Shown: piece by piece, positions 10,380-22,359 of the stretch | Numbering within the stretch: position 1 is the stretch's first letter | Layout: the number at the start of each line of letters is the position of its first letter | NCBI RefSeq assembly: GCF_040115645.1 | Contig: NC_089560.1 | Location: forward strand, 2,232,001-2,296,000 | Source: Euwallacea fornicatus | Taxonomy: Eukaryota > Arthropoda > Insecta > Coleoptera > Curculionidae | Length of the DNA: 64,000 bases | Direction of reading: 5' to 3' | Translations under genes and position numbers: made by a program | Notes under the pieces: model-generated | Seen by the model: the letters and a program-made list of their open reading frames with translations, nothing else | Database searches by the model: none | What the model was told of the DNA's origin: nothing

Positions 10380-11349
10380 CAGTGGGTTCCAAAATAGATG
10401 TAACAAAATAACAAATGGACCAAAATTTTTGAATTTTAGACAGATCCTTGGGGGGTTGAGTCCTGCTAGTTTGAATACTAAGATATACAAAAAATGAATT
10501 AGTTTCGTTTTATACAGGATGTTTTATAAACAAATTGTAAATAGCAACATCATAAAAGTATCTTTATTTTTTAAGGAACGAAAAAAATCAACAAAAAAGG
10601 GTTTCCAAAATGCATTCATAAATCTCTGTATGAAATTTTAAGAATATAAAAGTATTTTTCACAAAAAAGTGATTTATTTTAAATCGTACAGCAAATACCG
10701 CGTAAACATAACAAATAATAAAAGTCAAATTTTACTATATGAGATTTGTAAACAAATTAATTAGCAATATGTTTACCATTTTGTAATAATTATTTATTCG
10801 GGGTAACTACCATCCATATCCGCATATCTTTCGATCTTTTGTCTGAATTCCTGAACTCTTTTGATTATGTTCCAATATTAAAAATTCACAGCATTCGGAA
10901 TTTGTTGCTGCAATATTGTTGCATCATTCAGCAAAAACCAGTTCTTTTAATCGATCCCATAAGAAAAAGTCCAACATTGAAAGGGCTGGCGATCTCGGCG
11001 GCTACTTGCTTGGTCCACTTTGAGTAATTCAATTTTCTTCAAAATATATATTAATATTTTTAATACTTTTATATTCCTCTAATTTGGTACGAAGATATAA
11101 GATTGCATCTTAAACAAATTTCTTCGTATATCCTGAAAAATAAAGCCTATGGGTGATGATTTTTACAGATGTGTTTATAAAACATCCTGTATAGCACAGA
11201 ATCAACTAATGTTTTTATACCATTGTTTTACAACAAGCAGAACACAGACCCTAAATATTATTTAAAAATTAAAAATTTTTGAATGACGTTTGGGGGGATC
11301 AAAATTTGAACCATTTGCTCTCTTGTTTCAACTTTACTGGAACATACTC
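10380..11349. mobile_element. Outer TA-flanked non-autonomous DNA transposon
   Basis: The left end CAGTGGGTTCCAAAATAGATG (20 of these bases suffice) and the reverse complement of the right end GAGTATGTTCCAGTAAAG share the TTCCA core, followed in both by CAAATGG and a run of C or G. TA dinucleotides flank both ends (10378-10379 and 11350-11351). About 970 bp, of which 675 bp is a second inserted element, so the original outer element was only about 290 bp. No transposase of its own. Confidence 0.6.
10515..11189 (-). mobile_element. Inner mariner-like element, internally deleted
   Basis: Perfect terminal inverted repeats of 18 bp, CAGGATGTTTTATAAACA, with TA on both sides (10513-10514 and 11190-11191). 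The minus strand keeps a transposase C-terminal remnant, SPALSMLDFFLWDRLKELVF. This is the PPRSPxLxxLDFFLW motif containing the third catalytic aspartate, with a stop codon just upstream (at the K*PPRSP junction) and further stops after it. The 675-bp size shows most of the gene has been lost. It sits inside the 10380-11349 element. Confidence 0.75.
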
Positions 11350-11967
11350 TATACATAAAGATCATTAATGGGAACTCAACCGCATAATGCAACGTGTCAA
11401 CATGAAAAAATATCAAAAAGTTTCATCAATACTTGTTCAATTAATTAATTTATGTTAGGAAATATGCTCAAAGCATAATAGCTAACATTGAGATGATAAC
11501 CAGTAGGTAATAAATAAGTTACGTCTAGGTCTATAGGCAAATCTTATATTTGTATCAACATCGTCCTCACATCTCCCCGTCTTGACCGATTGGCAGAGTC
11601 ATTTCCCACATATTCACAGACTAATAAGTTCATCTCATCGCGAACGTTCCGGTCAGAAAATAAAAACGTTGGGGCATTGTTTATTTCTTAAATGGCCCTC
11701 GTACATCCCTCGTCCTTGTTGGCTCACATGAATCATGTCCCCAAGTATACTCTTATAGACATAAATGTTTCCGAGTGTGTTTCCTCCCTTCATCTCCACG
11801 CTCCGTCTTGAAAACATATACCAATGTTGACTTTTATGCAGATGCAACTATGAACAGTTTCGTCAAAATCAAAAGTGCAAGAACTCAATTCACATCCAAG
11901 GAAGTAATTCCACATTTTTGACGTAGAATAAGTAGGTGCTGTATGTAGGTTCAGCGTCGGTTTGAGT
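11350..11967. other. Intergenic, no gene recognised
   Basis: The minus ORF 11653-11847 has no recognisable motif or splice context. No transposon ends seen. Confidence 0.5.
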
Positions 11968-13160
11968 CTGGGTTCAGAAAAACTCGCTCATGAGTTATCA
12001 AGTACAATTCGCGAATTACATTTGGATTCGAGTGTTATTCATAAAACTCCACATATTTACTTATGGGTGAGTAATTTAGGCCAGGATTTGGAAAGACTTA
12101 CTCATGCGTTACTTATCGACTGTTCACGCGTAACTCACTAAACACTATTTCAATTATTTATGTAGTTTTAAATTAATTTATATCATAAATATCAAGTACC
12201 AAATAATTGTTTATTACTGTTTTTTTATATATTTGTAATTGGCTTGTATCTGTAAAAGTTATTATAAATTATTTACCTTAGAGGAAAAGGGTTTGATGAA
12301 TATTCTGACACGTGGTGGTTTAGTTTAGGGAAAGAATTTATTAGTCAATTATGATTGAAATAAAAATATAAAGCCGATAGTAAAAGCTTGCGGGGCACCC
12401 TAAGATTTGTGATGCATTCGGTTGAGATTTTGGAGTGAATGAAGTCTTATAGTATTTCTATTGTGTGTAACAGTAGTTTAATTGTGGATAATAAGTGAGA
12501 TTTTACATAAATACTTCATAATGCCTAAAAAGAATCATACTTGTTTGAAGTACAATAAACATTAAGTGGAAATCGATTGTCGAGCATAATTGAACATTAT
12601 CAGTTAATTTATAATAAAAAATTAAAAGAGCTATGTGATAATAAACACAAGAATAGGGAGGCAAACAGTGGAAATGCAACAACATTCTCCATAACGCGGA
12701 AACAAAATCATGCTTTTAAAATGGTAAAAAAAAGCTTTAAAGTGCTGAGCTGTTATAACGTATTGAAAAAAAAATTAACTGTAGCGTTTTAGCGATCATC
12801 CGGACTAAATTGCGAACAAATTTAAGTAAAAAAATATTAAATATTTTGTTATCAAAACTCAACTTTGATTTAATTGAAGTCAAACACTTTAAATTTATTT
12901 TAGTTTCTTATTAAGTTTTTTTTTGTTTTTTATAACATTAATCATTAAAATTTTTGCTGTTTTTAACTTTTATTGTTAGTGTCTTATTTACAACGAGTTA
13001 TAGAATTAATACGTGAGTTATTTGAAAACAACTTACACATAAACGTGAGTCCAAATCAAATGAGTATTGTGGTCAACTCGTGAGCATGAATCAAAAACTT
13101 CAAACCACTTTTAAAACTCAAATTCTCGAGTAACTCATGGATGAGTCTTTCTGAACCCTG
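11968..13160. mobile_element. hAT-like non-autonomous element
   Basis: The left end reads CTGGGTTCAGAAAAACTCGC and the reverse complement of the right end CAGGGTTCAGAAAGACTCAT, the kind of terminus seen in hAT elements. The 8-bp flanks GTTTGAGT (11960-11967) and GTATGAGC (13161-13168) agree at 6 of 8 bases, consistent with an old 8-bp target duplication. Many copies of a subterminal motif like ACTCATGAGTTA lie within 200 bp of each end in both orientations. The middle holds a 71-codon plus ORF (12577-12792) with no hAT dimerisation or BED-finger signature. About 1.19 kb. Confidence 0.65.
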
Positions 13161-16100
13161 GTATGAGCAGTCCCGCCCAACAACCACATCTGCCATTGTT
13201 TATTGATGTTGATGTCTGAGTAGAGTAAACATTAACAAACAGCATTTAAAAAATTCAGTACAAAACTCAATGTTATATGTGGGTAACAGTTGGCTATCTT
13301 GGCAAAGGTAATTAGTAGAGGATTCCCTGCATATTTTGCATTCCAAATTAAGCAGCCCGTTGTTCTTTTTCACTACCATCGTTTTGCAAATGGAGATTTG
13401 CTAATGAGCGCCATCTTGCCTAATTATTTTCATATTAAAATAGAGACTAATTACATTCTCGACATCATGTGAATGCGCGCAGCAAATGACGAAATTTCCC
13501 TTATTAATTCCAGTTTGATTATCCTTTATCCTTTCTCTATCTCTCTGTTATTATATTTGCCCCAAAATGTTTTATAAAAGCTTAATCGCTTTAGGGCTGC
13601 AAAGGGTCTTTTTTGTACCGAAGCATAGAAGGGCGTAGTTAAATGAGAGATAAAGAAATTGTATTGCGCATTACTTAAAGAGCAAAATCTTTACGGTTAT
13701 GGGTGTATGAATAAATTTGAATTTTCTTAAAGATCCAAAATGTAGTATCTCTGACATCTTAATTAAAATATTCCTCCAGTATTAAAATATTCAGTTTCAG
13801 TATCATATTTTTCCCAATAGACCGACTTTGAATCTGAAGTTAAAAATGTAGCAGCGAGTTTATAGGGGAACGTGTAATAAAATAATTTTAAAACGAATAT
13901 TGAACTTCACACAAATGGGAATGTCATCGTGAATTTGGGTATTCAACAATATAGTAAGACATTCGAGTTGTCGAATTCACTATAATCGGGCGTGGGGGAG
14001 GAGGGAGGACGGCTATTCCTTTATTTTGTGCTAAGGTAAAGTTTTGTTAAAAGGTATAGTGGTAACCGAACTTTAGGCAAGGTATTTCTGCATCATCCTT
14101 TCGTTTTCTTTGATCGTCGTCTTTCAAACGCTGCAAGTTCCAAAATATAATTACGAAGTTTCTAGTGATGGGTCTTTTATTATCCTCTTTTAAAAAAACC
14201 ATCAATTTTAATTAATTTTTAGAGGGATTTTTGGGCCATATTATAGTGCCTGAGTTCTAAAGAGTTTTCAAAGGGATTTTGACCTTCTCTCCTGATGTCA
14301 AGAGGGGTATTTAGAGAGTAAATTTTATTATTCTTTACGAATGTATTTTGAGAAAATGTTGAGGCTTTTTTGAGAACTCTCGAGGATATTCTACCAAATT
14401 TCAGTGGAATGTCAAAAGAGCGAGTCTTCGTATCGTAAATGTACCGTGTTGTCCGCAATCGACAGCTATAGGTCCCGCGTTGAGCCTGGTTACTTCTATA
14501 GAGGAACTGGAATCTTAAAAATACAATTTAAAGTCTCTTGTTTTTTAACGACTTCCAAAGTCGAGAAAATCCATATTAATGCTAGTCCATATCTCGGGAA
14601 CTAAAAAAGTCAGGATAGCCAGCCGAGTGCAAGCTTCAGCTCAGTAGAGCTCATCGAAGCAATTAATTTAATCTGTGTTTTTAATTAAATTACTCTTCGG
14701 GCTCCCAAAAGATTGGCGCTTCAAATTTGATAAGTGGTTAAACTTTTATTGCTCCCACTCCTTTTGAAACTTTCAAGTAAACTTCGAATCTTTTGAAGTA
14801 ATCTTTAGAAACTTCGAAAATTTAAGCGAACAAAATAGTTTTCAAAAATTTCTAAGACACGAGTTTACGTTTACAGTCTAAAGGAAACACGTGGCCGCCA
14901 ACAAGAACAATGTGAAAACGAGACCTAGTCGGTGCAAGCACTTTTGCCGAGTGAATAACACCATTAAGCATTTAAACGCAATTTTGGCTTTAAAAAATCA
15001 AAGCTTGCCTGATAATTAGCACAACATTTTACATTCCAGATATTCGCAAAAGCCATTAATCCACCAAAATGAGGTAAACAAACATTCATGAATTGCAGTA
15101 ACATAATCATTGAAACGGCGAAATGCCATAATGCAATTTTCATTAAACCAAAAATCACCAGCAACGGAAAGTTTAATTGGCGTAAAATATGCACGTCCAA
15201 ATAAAATTACTAAAATCGTATTTCCCAATATCAACTATTATTATTATAGGTTTGTGAATATTTTATTCCTAATAAATTATTAATTTACATTTGAATTTGC
15301 TGTATGAGAGGCCAGCTTTGTATTTATTTTATTTCCCCGAAAGGAGTTTTTATGCCACTCATAATATATTTATCAGTTAGTATCAAATAATGATATTAAA
15401 ACTTCCGCAAGGTGTCCTTTTCCCGACTGCACCCTCATGAGTTCGTAACAATGGCGTTAGAACAAAATACCGTAAAATTGCATCCGTAAGTCTGCTTTAT
15501 GGATGTAATTAACTTGGTAGAATTGAGGATACTACACGTCTTTTATTTATGGCAGTTCCTGGAGAAATACGACACTTTTAATTATGACTTCGGCGTCGAG
15601 CGACGTGCTGAAAATATGTATATCTCCCGATATCTGGATATAAATTGTTCCCCATATACTTTGAGATTCTCTGCTCTTTAGGAAATATGATTAATCGTGG
15701 CTTTATAGCACATGTGTACGCGTAGAAATCGGAATTTCTTCTCAAGTGATGCATCATAACGGCTGATAAGATATGGCAAATAAACAGGAACAAAATCCAA
15801 TTTGTTTCCCCAATTTCGAACGATCATTTGTCGTTTTCCCATGTGTATTTCCCTGTGCTCAAAGACCTCATTTGCTGGACTAATTGCATTTTTATACCGC
15901 AGCGAATTCCTCGTAAAGCTGTTAAATCGTCATTAGGGGAGATAGGCGGACTACATCAGTGTATTGGCACGATTGCTCTCTTTCGATTTGCCTGAAAACC
16001 TGAAACGAAAATTGACCTTTGCTGCCTTTTTTGCCGAAGTGAAACTAGATAGATCGAATTATTGCCATTATTCAGTTCACCATGACGATTCTTAGAACCA

Positions 16101-18099
16101 ATTTCTCCCATCAATCAATCAATCCCAACCAATCAATCTTCGCCAGTACTATACTGATCCTTGCCAAGGGCTAAATACACCGAAAAACCTTTTTATGCAT
16201 CACTTGCAATCTTAAAGATAAATGACCTACTTTAACAAATTCCTATTCGACCGAATTGATGCCCCTTACATCCCATATCTGTCATATCATTAATCAGCTT
16301 TAGTATCTTTCTTTGTGATAAATAGTCAATTAAAGCAGTGTCTAAGCAATGCAATGGTCGGAATTACTTAACTTAATATATCAAATAAACTAGCCATCTG
16401 TCTAGTCTGAACTATTTGCCGAATTGCGGATATGCAAAGCATCCAGATTTAAGGCTGTAAACAGAGGCGCCATGTTGATGGGGGTTGGATAGAATCGGTA
16501 GGAAAATTATTGTAATTATCGGAAATTAAATTTTCTCGGAATTTACCATCGCGTCGCCAGAGAAATTGAAATATCAACAAAACTTACTGTGAATGAATTT
16601 AGGAAGCAAAAAAGACGTAAATCACCCTCAATTCTTGCAGCTAAACCAGCGTCACCCCAATTCCATTGAAGAAGGATATTGGCTATTTAGAGGGCCAATT
16701 TCAACTTACATTGGCATATTTAATTTGCGAAACGACGGATGCCATTCGGGAACTTTCATTTCCATTCCGACTTGCTCATGATGAGTTTTAACTCAGATTA
16801 GATAGATGGGAAATCGAGGAATCGTTGTGGTGGTTCATTGAAGGGCGTTACCAGCCATTCAATTTTCAGTGCTTTTATTGGCGGATAGGTATAAGGGTTC
16901 AAAACCTCAACGCCCTTAGATTCTTAGAAGTTCCATTGCGGTAAACTGAGACAATATTTATTTAACCAACTATACTATTAATGGCGGCGATTAATAGCCG
17001 AGGCATTACTCCACAGAAAGCAATTAAGATTGTGTTTGAGTGCGTAAAAGTAGCTTTTACTGTAACGAGATAGTGAAGAGCTGACATTTTATATTAAGCT
17101 ATTATTTACTTCACCTATTTCAAATTTTCTACGGGTATTTAATAAAGCTCTGAGTTGCTATTATCAAAATTTTAAATAATTTTAGAGATACGTTGGCTTT
17201 ATGCAGCTATGCCATGGAAAATTCATTTTCGTAGACTTGTTGGAAGTTTCTGGTGTACGTTCAATACTGCCCTCGAACTTACCAGAGACGCATCCAACAC
17301 AAACCCCATCGATCTTTTGACTATATCCATTAAAATCGTTCACACTTCGTAGCATCCAACTGCATTTCTACCTTTTGACTCAGATATTATTAGTGAGTAA
17401 TTACACAGCCATTATCAATTGATTGCAAAGATCAATGATTCAAACACAGTTTTTCTTCTGGGAGAATTTCTAATATTGCCTGGATGTCGCTAGTCCTATT
17501 AAGCAGATCACACCTAAATCATTCCCAGAAGCAAATCCTGGATAAATGAGGACATTATTTCAGCAAAGAGGACATTTCAAAGATCTGTACCCGATGTTCA
17601 AATCCTTCGAAAGTATTATCATTTCAAATTTGATTTATCCATATTCAATTTATTGAAGGATAAATATTAAGAAATGTTTTGTTTCTTTCATTCATTTTTT
17701 AATAAAGATTAGTTTGTTTTTTTAAGTCTTTGGTGAATTGAATGTAAATTTAGATAAAGCCACAAAAGCATTCAAAGTATAGGTGTTTAGATTTATTTTT
17801 ACGCTGACATATAAAAATATATCTGAATAAACAAATGAAGTTAAATTAATTGTTAAGCTAAATTAAATTGCAGTGTAAACGTACCTTATTTTGCTTCTAT
17901 TACACTGTTCTTAATAAGGCCTTAAAAAAAGAAAGGCTGGGAAAAGTGTAGCTACCTAAAAAGACGTTCTACATACATACGTTAATTAACCTTCATAGCC
18001 CCGAACAAGGTACCGGTCTACTCTATTCGGACATTTTTGCCTCTATTTTATGGAATAATGTTTTTTCCTTTTTGCGTCTTTAGCTATTTATCACATATA
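13161..18099. other. Long AT-rich stretch without a recognised gene
   Basis: I examined both strands. ORFs at 13290-13472, 14219-14458, 14404-14604, 14964-15234, 15499-15793 and 16593-16781 lack domain motifs and convincing splice context. A short run of TCAA/CAAT units lies near 16110-16140. No transposon ends recognised. Confidence 0.5.
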
Positions 18100-18659
18100 C
18101 AGGGTGTCCCAGAATGAGGGGGTCAACGCCTAATCACGTATTCCTTTGTCAAAAATATATATGTTCATGGTGATCTACTTATATACGAAATTGGCTCCTA
18201 GAGATACAGCCTCTCAAAGTCTAATTTTTGTTCTAAAGTTTTCTGGATAAATCGGAAACGGTTGTATGGATTGCAGCGAAATTTGGTGTATAGCCTTTCT
18301 GCTTCTCTGGGCACATTCAGCGGAGGTTATTATTCTAAAACTATCAGGGGCAGTGGTCAATTGGTAGAAGGTCGAATGTTAAATACGCCAGAACTTTTTT
18401 ATTGATTCATGAAGACGGTTGGTTCTTTTTATGGAGTTCCCTGTCTGTTACACGACTTTTTTAAATCTTTTGTTGAATTTTGATTAGGAGCCTCGATTAG
18501 ACGAAAAAGAATGTACATTTTATTTAGATTTCTGAAAAATAACCTACAATGAATGCGATGCCATTGCTGTGTAATTGTCAAGAACGCCGTCACCTGCTCA
18601 GCTCATTGTTAACAATGTCAGTGAACGCATAGTCTTCAAAAAATGAATATCTTTCATTT

Positions 18660-20415
18660 GAACAATTTTTTTATTAGATGTTTTGCCGCAGATTTATCCT
18701 TGCTTTTTGTCCAATTTTTGGCATAGTTGAAGTTTATCGCATTTTTGCTCTACGTAAGTTTTACAATGCATGTTCTTTTTAAAATTCGTAACAATCCTTC
18801 TATCTAATTAAAAAAAAATTATTTCTAAGTTTTTTTTTTATTTGGAAAATTAATTTAAAATTTTGATTTAAGAAACTTATGGAAACAAATATTCAAAAGA
18901 ATGCCCTTCCTGCTCCAAATACGTCTCAACTTTTGTTCGAAAAGAATTGTTTTCTCTGCGTAACATCGCCACGTTTATCAATTAACAGGCATTTTCAATT
19001 CTCCTTTTCATGTCGTTTGCAATTGTTGGTACTTCTGCATAAAGTTTGTCCTTTAAAAAACCCCAGAGGAAAAAATCTAGTTATGTTATGTCAGGCAACC
19101 TAGGAGACCAGTTCACTGAATGGCCCTGTTCTATCCATTGATCTGGATACATTTCATTCAGAACCTTACGAGACATTTTATGGAAATAGAATGGACGGCC
19201 GTTATGTTGATACCACAACACCTGTCTAATCGTAAGCGGAACGTTTTCTAACAATTCAAGTTTCATTCAATGAAGAAAAGTCCAATTAAGTATTCCCCAA
19301 TAATATCGCACCATACGTTTACCGACCATGGTCTTTGATGTTCAACTTCTCTTAGCCAGTATGGGTTTATAGCACTCCAAAAATGCAGATTATGACGATT
19401 CACTACACCATGGTTTGTGAATGTGGATTCGTCCAAAAACAAAACGGTCAAGAAGAAATTTGCATTTTGATTTCACTGTTGCCTAGCCTGATTACAAAAA
19501 TTGACTCGGTTTTCAAAATCAGTTCCACGGAGTTCCTGATGTAAAGAAATGTGGTAAAGATGGTATTTATTCACCTTGAAAATCTTTGGACTCTTGTGTT
19601 TGATATTCCTGAGTCAGCAGCAATTCGATGACAACTTACATGGACATCAAAGGCAACAGCTACAAGAATTGCTATTTGATTGCATTCATGTGTTGCAGTT
19701 CGAGAACGATTGTGTTTTTTTGTTTTCAATATTTTCGTTTCTTTGAAATTTTTAATGACACTGTTGAAAGTCGTCTGACAGAGTACACTTTCATCCGGAA
19801 ATCTTTTAGTATAAAGTTTTACTGCTGGACTAACGTTTCTTCCTGTGCATAAATAGGAACCATTTCTAATTTCTCATCGAAAGTGTAGCGATCCATTTTA
19901 ATTATTGAATTTTGAAATGAATAGAATAATTTTTGAATATTTTCCCACAAACTATTAGATTGATTTTTGAAAAAGAAATCGATTTCCTGTAGATCTTATT
20001 ATAAGGTGGACGCTAAAAAGTCAAAATTTAGGAACATATTTCTTTTGAAAGAATTAAAAAAAAAAATAAATTGAAGGATTGTTATGAGTTTTAAATAGAA
20101 TATGCATTGCAAATTTTTTTAAGATAAACAAATGCAATAATTTCAACTATCTTAAAATGGGAGACAAATCAGGGATAACTCTGTAGCAAAACGTGTAGTA
20201 AAAAAATAGTTCAAGAAAAATATATTAATTTTGTAAAGGTTTACAAGGATCTCTAAAAAAAATACGACATCGTCATTTGAAAAAAAGTCGTCCTTAAAAT
20301 GACCTTGAAATAACGTGTTGGTTAAAAATTACTAACTTCATATCATCATATCTTCCCTTTCTTTACCGGAAAACTTTTATTTGAAACTTTCTTTCTTAAA
20401 ACGTACCGTTTTTTT
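18660..20415 (-). mobile_element. Rosa-like DD41D mariner element, copy A (truncated)
   Basis: Homologous along nearly its whole length to the element at 62122-63965: shared blocks at 18670/62335, 18879/62545, 19866/63488, 20060/63590 and 20280/63800. It lacks roughly 200 bp at the left end and the terminal repeat at the right end. It interrupts the plus-strand transposase of the surrounding mariner-like element, so it inserted later. Confidence 0.75.
18982..19896 (-). pseudogene. Rosa-like transposase pseudogene (copy A)
   Basis: DD41D-type mariner transposase reading from ATG at 19896 to about 18982. The first catalytic aspartate is kept (LFLDESTFTNHGVVNRHNLH). The second is changed to asparagine (WYQHNG, compared with WYQNDG in copy B). 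The third lies in a broken context: LPDIT, a stop, then LDFFLWGFFKDKLYAE. Other landmarks are WSVNVWCDIIGEYLIG and YPDQWIEQG. Frameshifts separate the N-terminal helix-turn-helix from the catalytic part. Not functional. Confidence 0.8.
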
Positions 20416-20584
20416 TTGTCATATGCGCATTTTCATACCTGTTCAGAAAATATTCTAAAATTAAAAATATGTACAGGGGTTGTGAAAATATTAACAAAAA
20501 ACTGAAAACTGTGATTTTCGAAAACATAAATTATGAGGAAACGATTTGAGTAACATAATTTTTAACAGGAAAAACAACGTATAG

Positions 20585-21115
20585 TTGGATGATGAATATC
20601 CACGTATGAACAGGGAATTGAGACATCAAGTCAAATGGGGCTTTAATATATGGCTTGGAATTCCTAATGGATATATGATATTTGTAAATTTTGACAATAC
20701 ATTCACTGTGGGAACATATTTAGAGTTTCTGCAGCAGAATATTGCACAAACGATTGAAAATTTCCTACTGGCTACTGTACCTAACATATGGTTTTAACAG
20801 TATGGGGTACAACCAAATAACTCATTAGTTGTTACGTAATATGTAAATTATACATATGGAAATAATTGGATAGGAAATTGAGAGCCTTTCAGCTGCTCAG
20901 CAAATTCCCCAGACTTGACACCTCTCGATTTTTTTGTTTGGGAATATGTAAAAAATAAGTTTTACTGTAGATCCTACGATACAGCACCAGAGTTGGAGGC
21001 TGCAATTGTGCGAACCATTCAAGAAATACCTCCAGATATGGTAAAAAGTGCTTGTATGTCCATTGTTAAGCACTGCAGAGTTTGTGCCTATTCCTTCATT
21101 GCGTTCCTTTGTTAA
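20585..21115 (+). pseudogene. C-terminal part of mariner-like transposase
   Basis: Plus-strand pieces in two segments. The first has VKWGFNIWLGIPNGYMIF and TVGTYLEFLQQNIAQTIENF, matching the region before the second catalytic aspartate, which itself is lost in a frameshifted gap (20800-20900). The second, ANSPDLTPLDFFVWEYVKNK onward, carries the third aspartate and the usual C-terminal helices. It belongs to the 18100-22359 element, not to the oppositely oriented rosa-like insert. Confidence 0.7.
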
Positions 21116-21329
21116 TTTTGGTAAAATTTATGAAATTATAATTGCGTTAATATTGAAAAACATTTTCAGTTTTTATTGTCTCATTAGACAGAATACGTGG
21201 TACATCAGTGCTTGAATAGTATAAAACATAGCACTTGTTTCTAAACGCACTATGGTGAAATACTATTTTAGTTTATTTTTTCTACTACTATCTACTATTA
21301 CTATATATTTTTATATTTAGAGAATATAG

Positions 21330-21757
21330 CCAATGGCAATATTCTACCAAATTCTAGATAGAGCTGCTATGAATGGTCTCAAAGTATGGATGACAAAAAA
21401 TTCGAATTGAAACTCGAAAAAAAATTGACAACAGAAGACTCCTTTTTGTTAAAACTAGGGGAATGCTTGGCTCGAAAGAGCATTAATAGATGGTACTGCA
21501 ATGAGAAGAAACTTTAAATCAGAATTAAACATCATATGATTTCGATTATGCCAGGATTTCAAAATACTACTTTAATAACACAAGATAATACCGCAAGAAT
21601 CTCAAAATCTAAAAGATGTTCTTTGTGTACTAGGGAAAAGGACAGGAAATCTGGAAAATCATATGCTCAATGTAATCAATTTGGTTACTCAAGTCACTCA
21701 AGAAATAAAATAATTTGCAATAAGTGTGATGATAATGTGCAAATCGAAGATAATTAA
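21330..21757 (+). pseudogene. piggyBac-like transposase C-terminus
   Basis: The plus strand reads FYQILDRAAMNGLKVWM, then FLLKLGECLARKSI, the stretch that in piggyBac transposases precedes the C-terminal zinc domain. A stop and a shift follow. Then comes a cysteine cluster RCSLCTREKDRKSGKSYAQC with downstream HSRNKIICNKC, the C-terminal cross-brace zinc finger of the family. The N-terminus and DDD core are absent. I could not assign TTAA-flanked ends. Confidence 0.7.
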
Positions 21758-22359
21758 AAAAGTTATATATTTAAATCTAGAATACCTAATTGCTCTTGTT
21801 TATAGAAAAAAAATATATATGAATTTTCGTTTAGTATGTTTTTTATACTCCTCGAAAGTACACAAACAGCATTTACATTACCATACTTTGCATTTCAACA
21901 ATAAAATAAATAACAAAATTCCGGGATATATTTGTAGTCCACATGGTAATATTTGTAACTTTGTCATGTCGGGGCTATTAAGGTTAAGATCTAACTGAGC
22001 ATTACTTCAGACATCGTGTATAATACTTGAATAATAGAAAAAATGTTTAGCTTATCCATTTGGAAATAAAAGTGTGGCATAGTGGAATCGCATTCGTTGA
22101 GATGTAACTGCAAAATATCTAACAAATAATAAATTTAGAAAAATTAGATGCAGATCTTCAAAAAGGTTTTTGTAGCAATTAATTTCGATAAACAACAGTA
22201 GTTCTTTTCAGGCAATAAGACAGTCCTTTAAGAAAGAAAAAGTGAAAAATGACAGAAATTACAATCAGTTTTTTTACATAGCTTATATAACAAACTAGCC
22301 AAGTCCCTCGAGGTATAACACGCTATTACGGTTGAGGCACGGAAACTAACATCACCCTG

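Larger units (their letters stand above)
18100..22359 (+). mobile_element. Mariner-like element carrying nested insertions
   Basis: Left end CAGGGTGTCCCAGAATGAGG and right end (reverse complement CAGGGTGATGTTAGTTTCC) are inverted and flanked by TA (18098-18099, 22360-22361). Similarity continues inward with a TCAACG..TAAT.(A/G)CGT block on both sides. Plus-strand transposase pieces are split. A few N-terminal codons lie near 18620-18660 and the C-terminal part at 20585-21115. Between them sits a rosa-like DD41D element in the opposite orientation, and a piggyBac fragment lies between the C-terminus and the right end. Total 4.26 kb, well above the 1.3-2.3 kb of the other mariner-like elements here. 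Confidence 0.65.
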
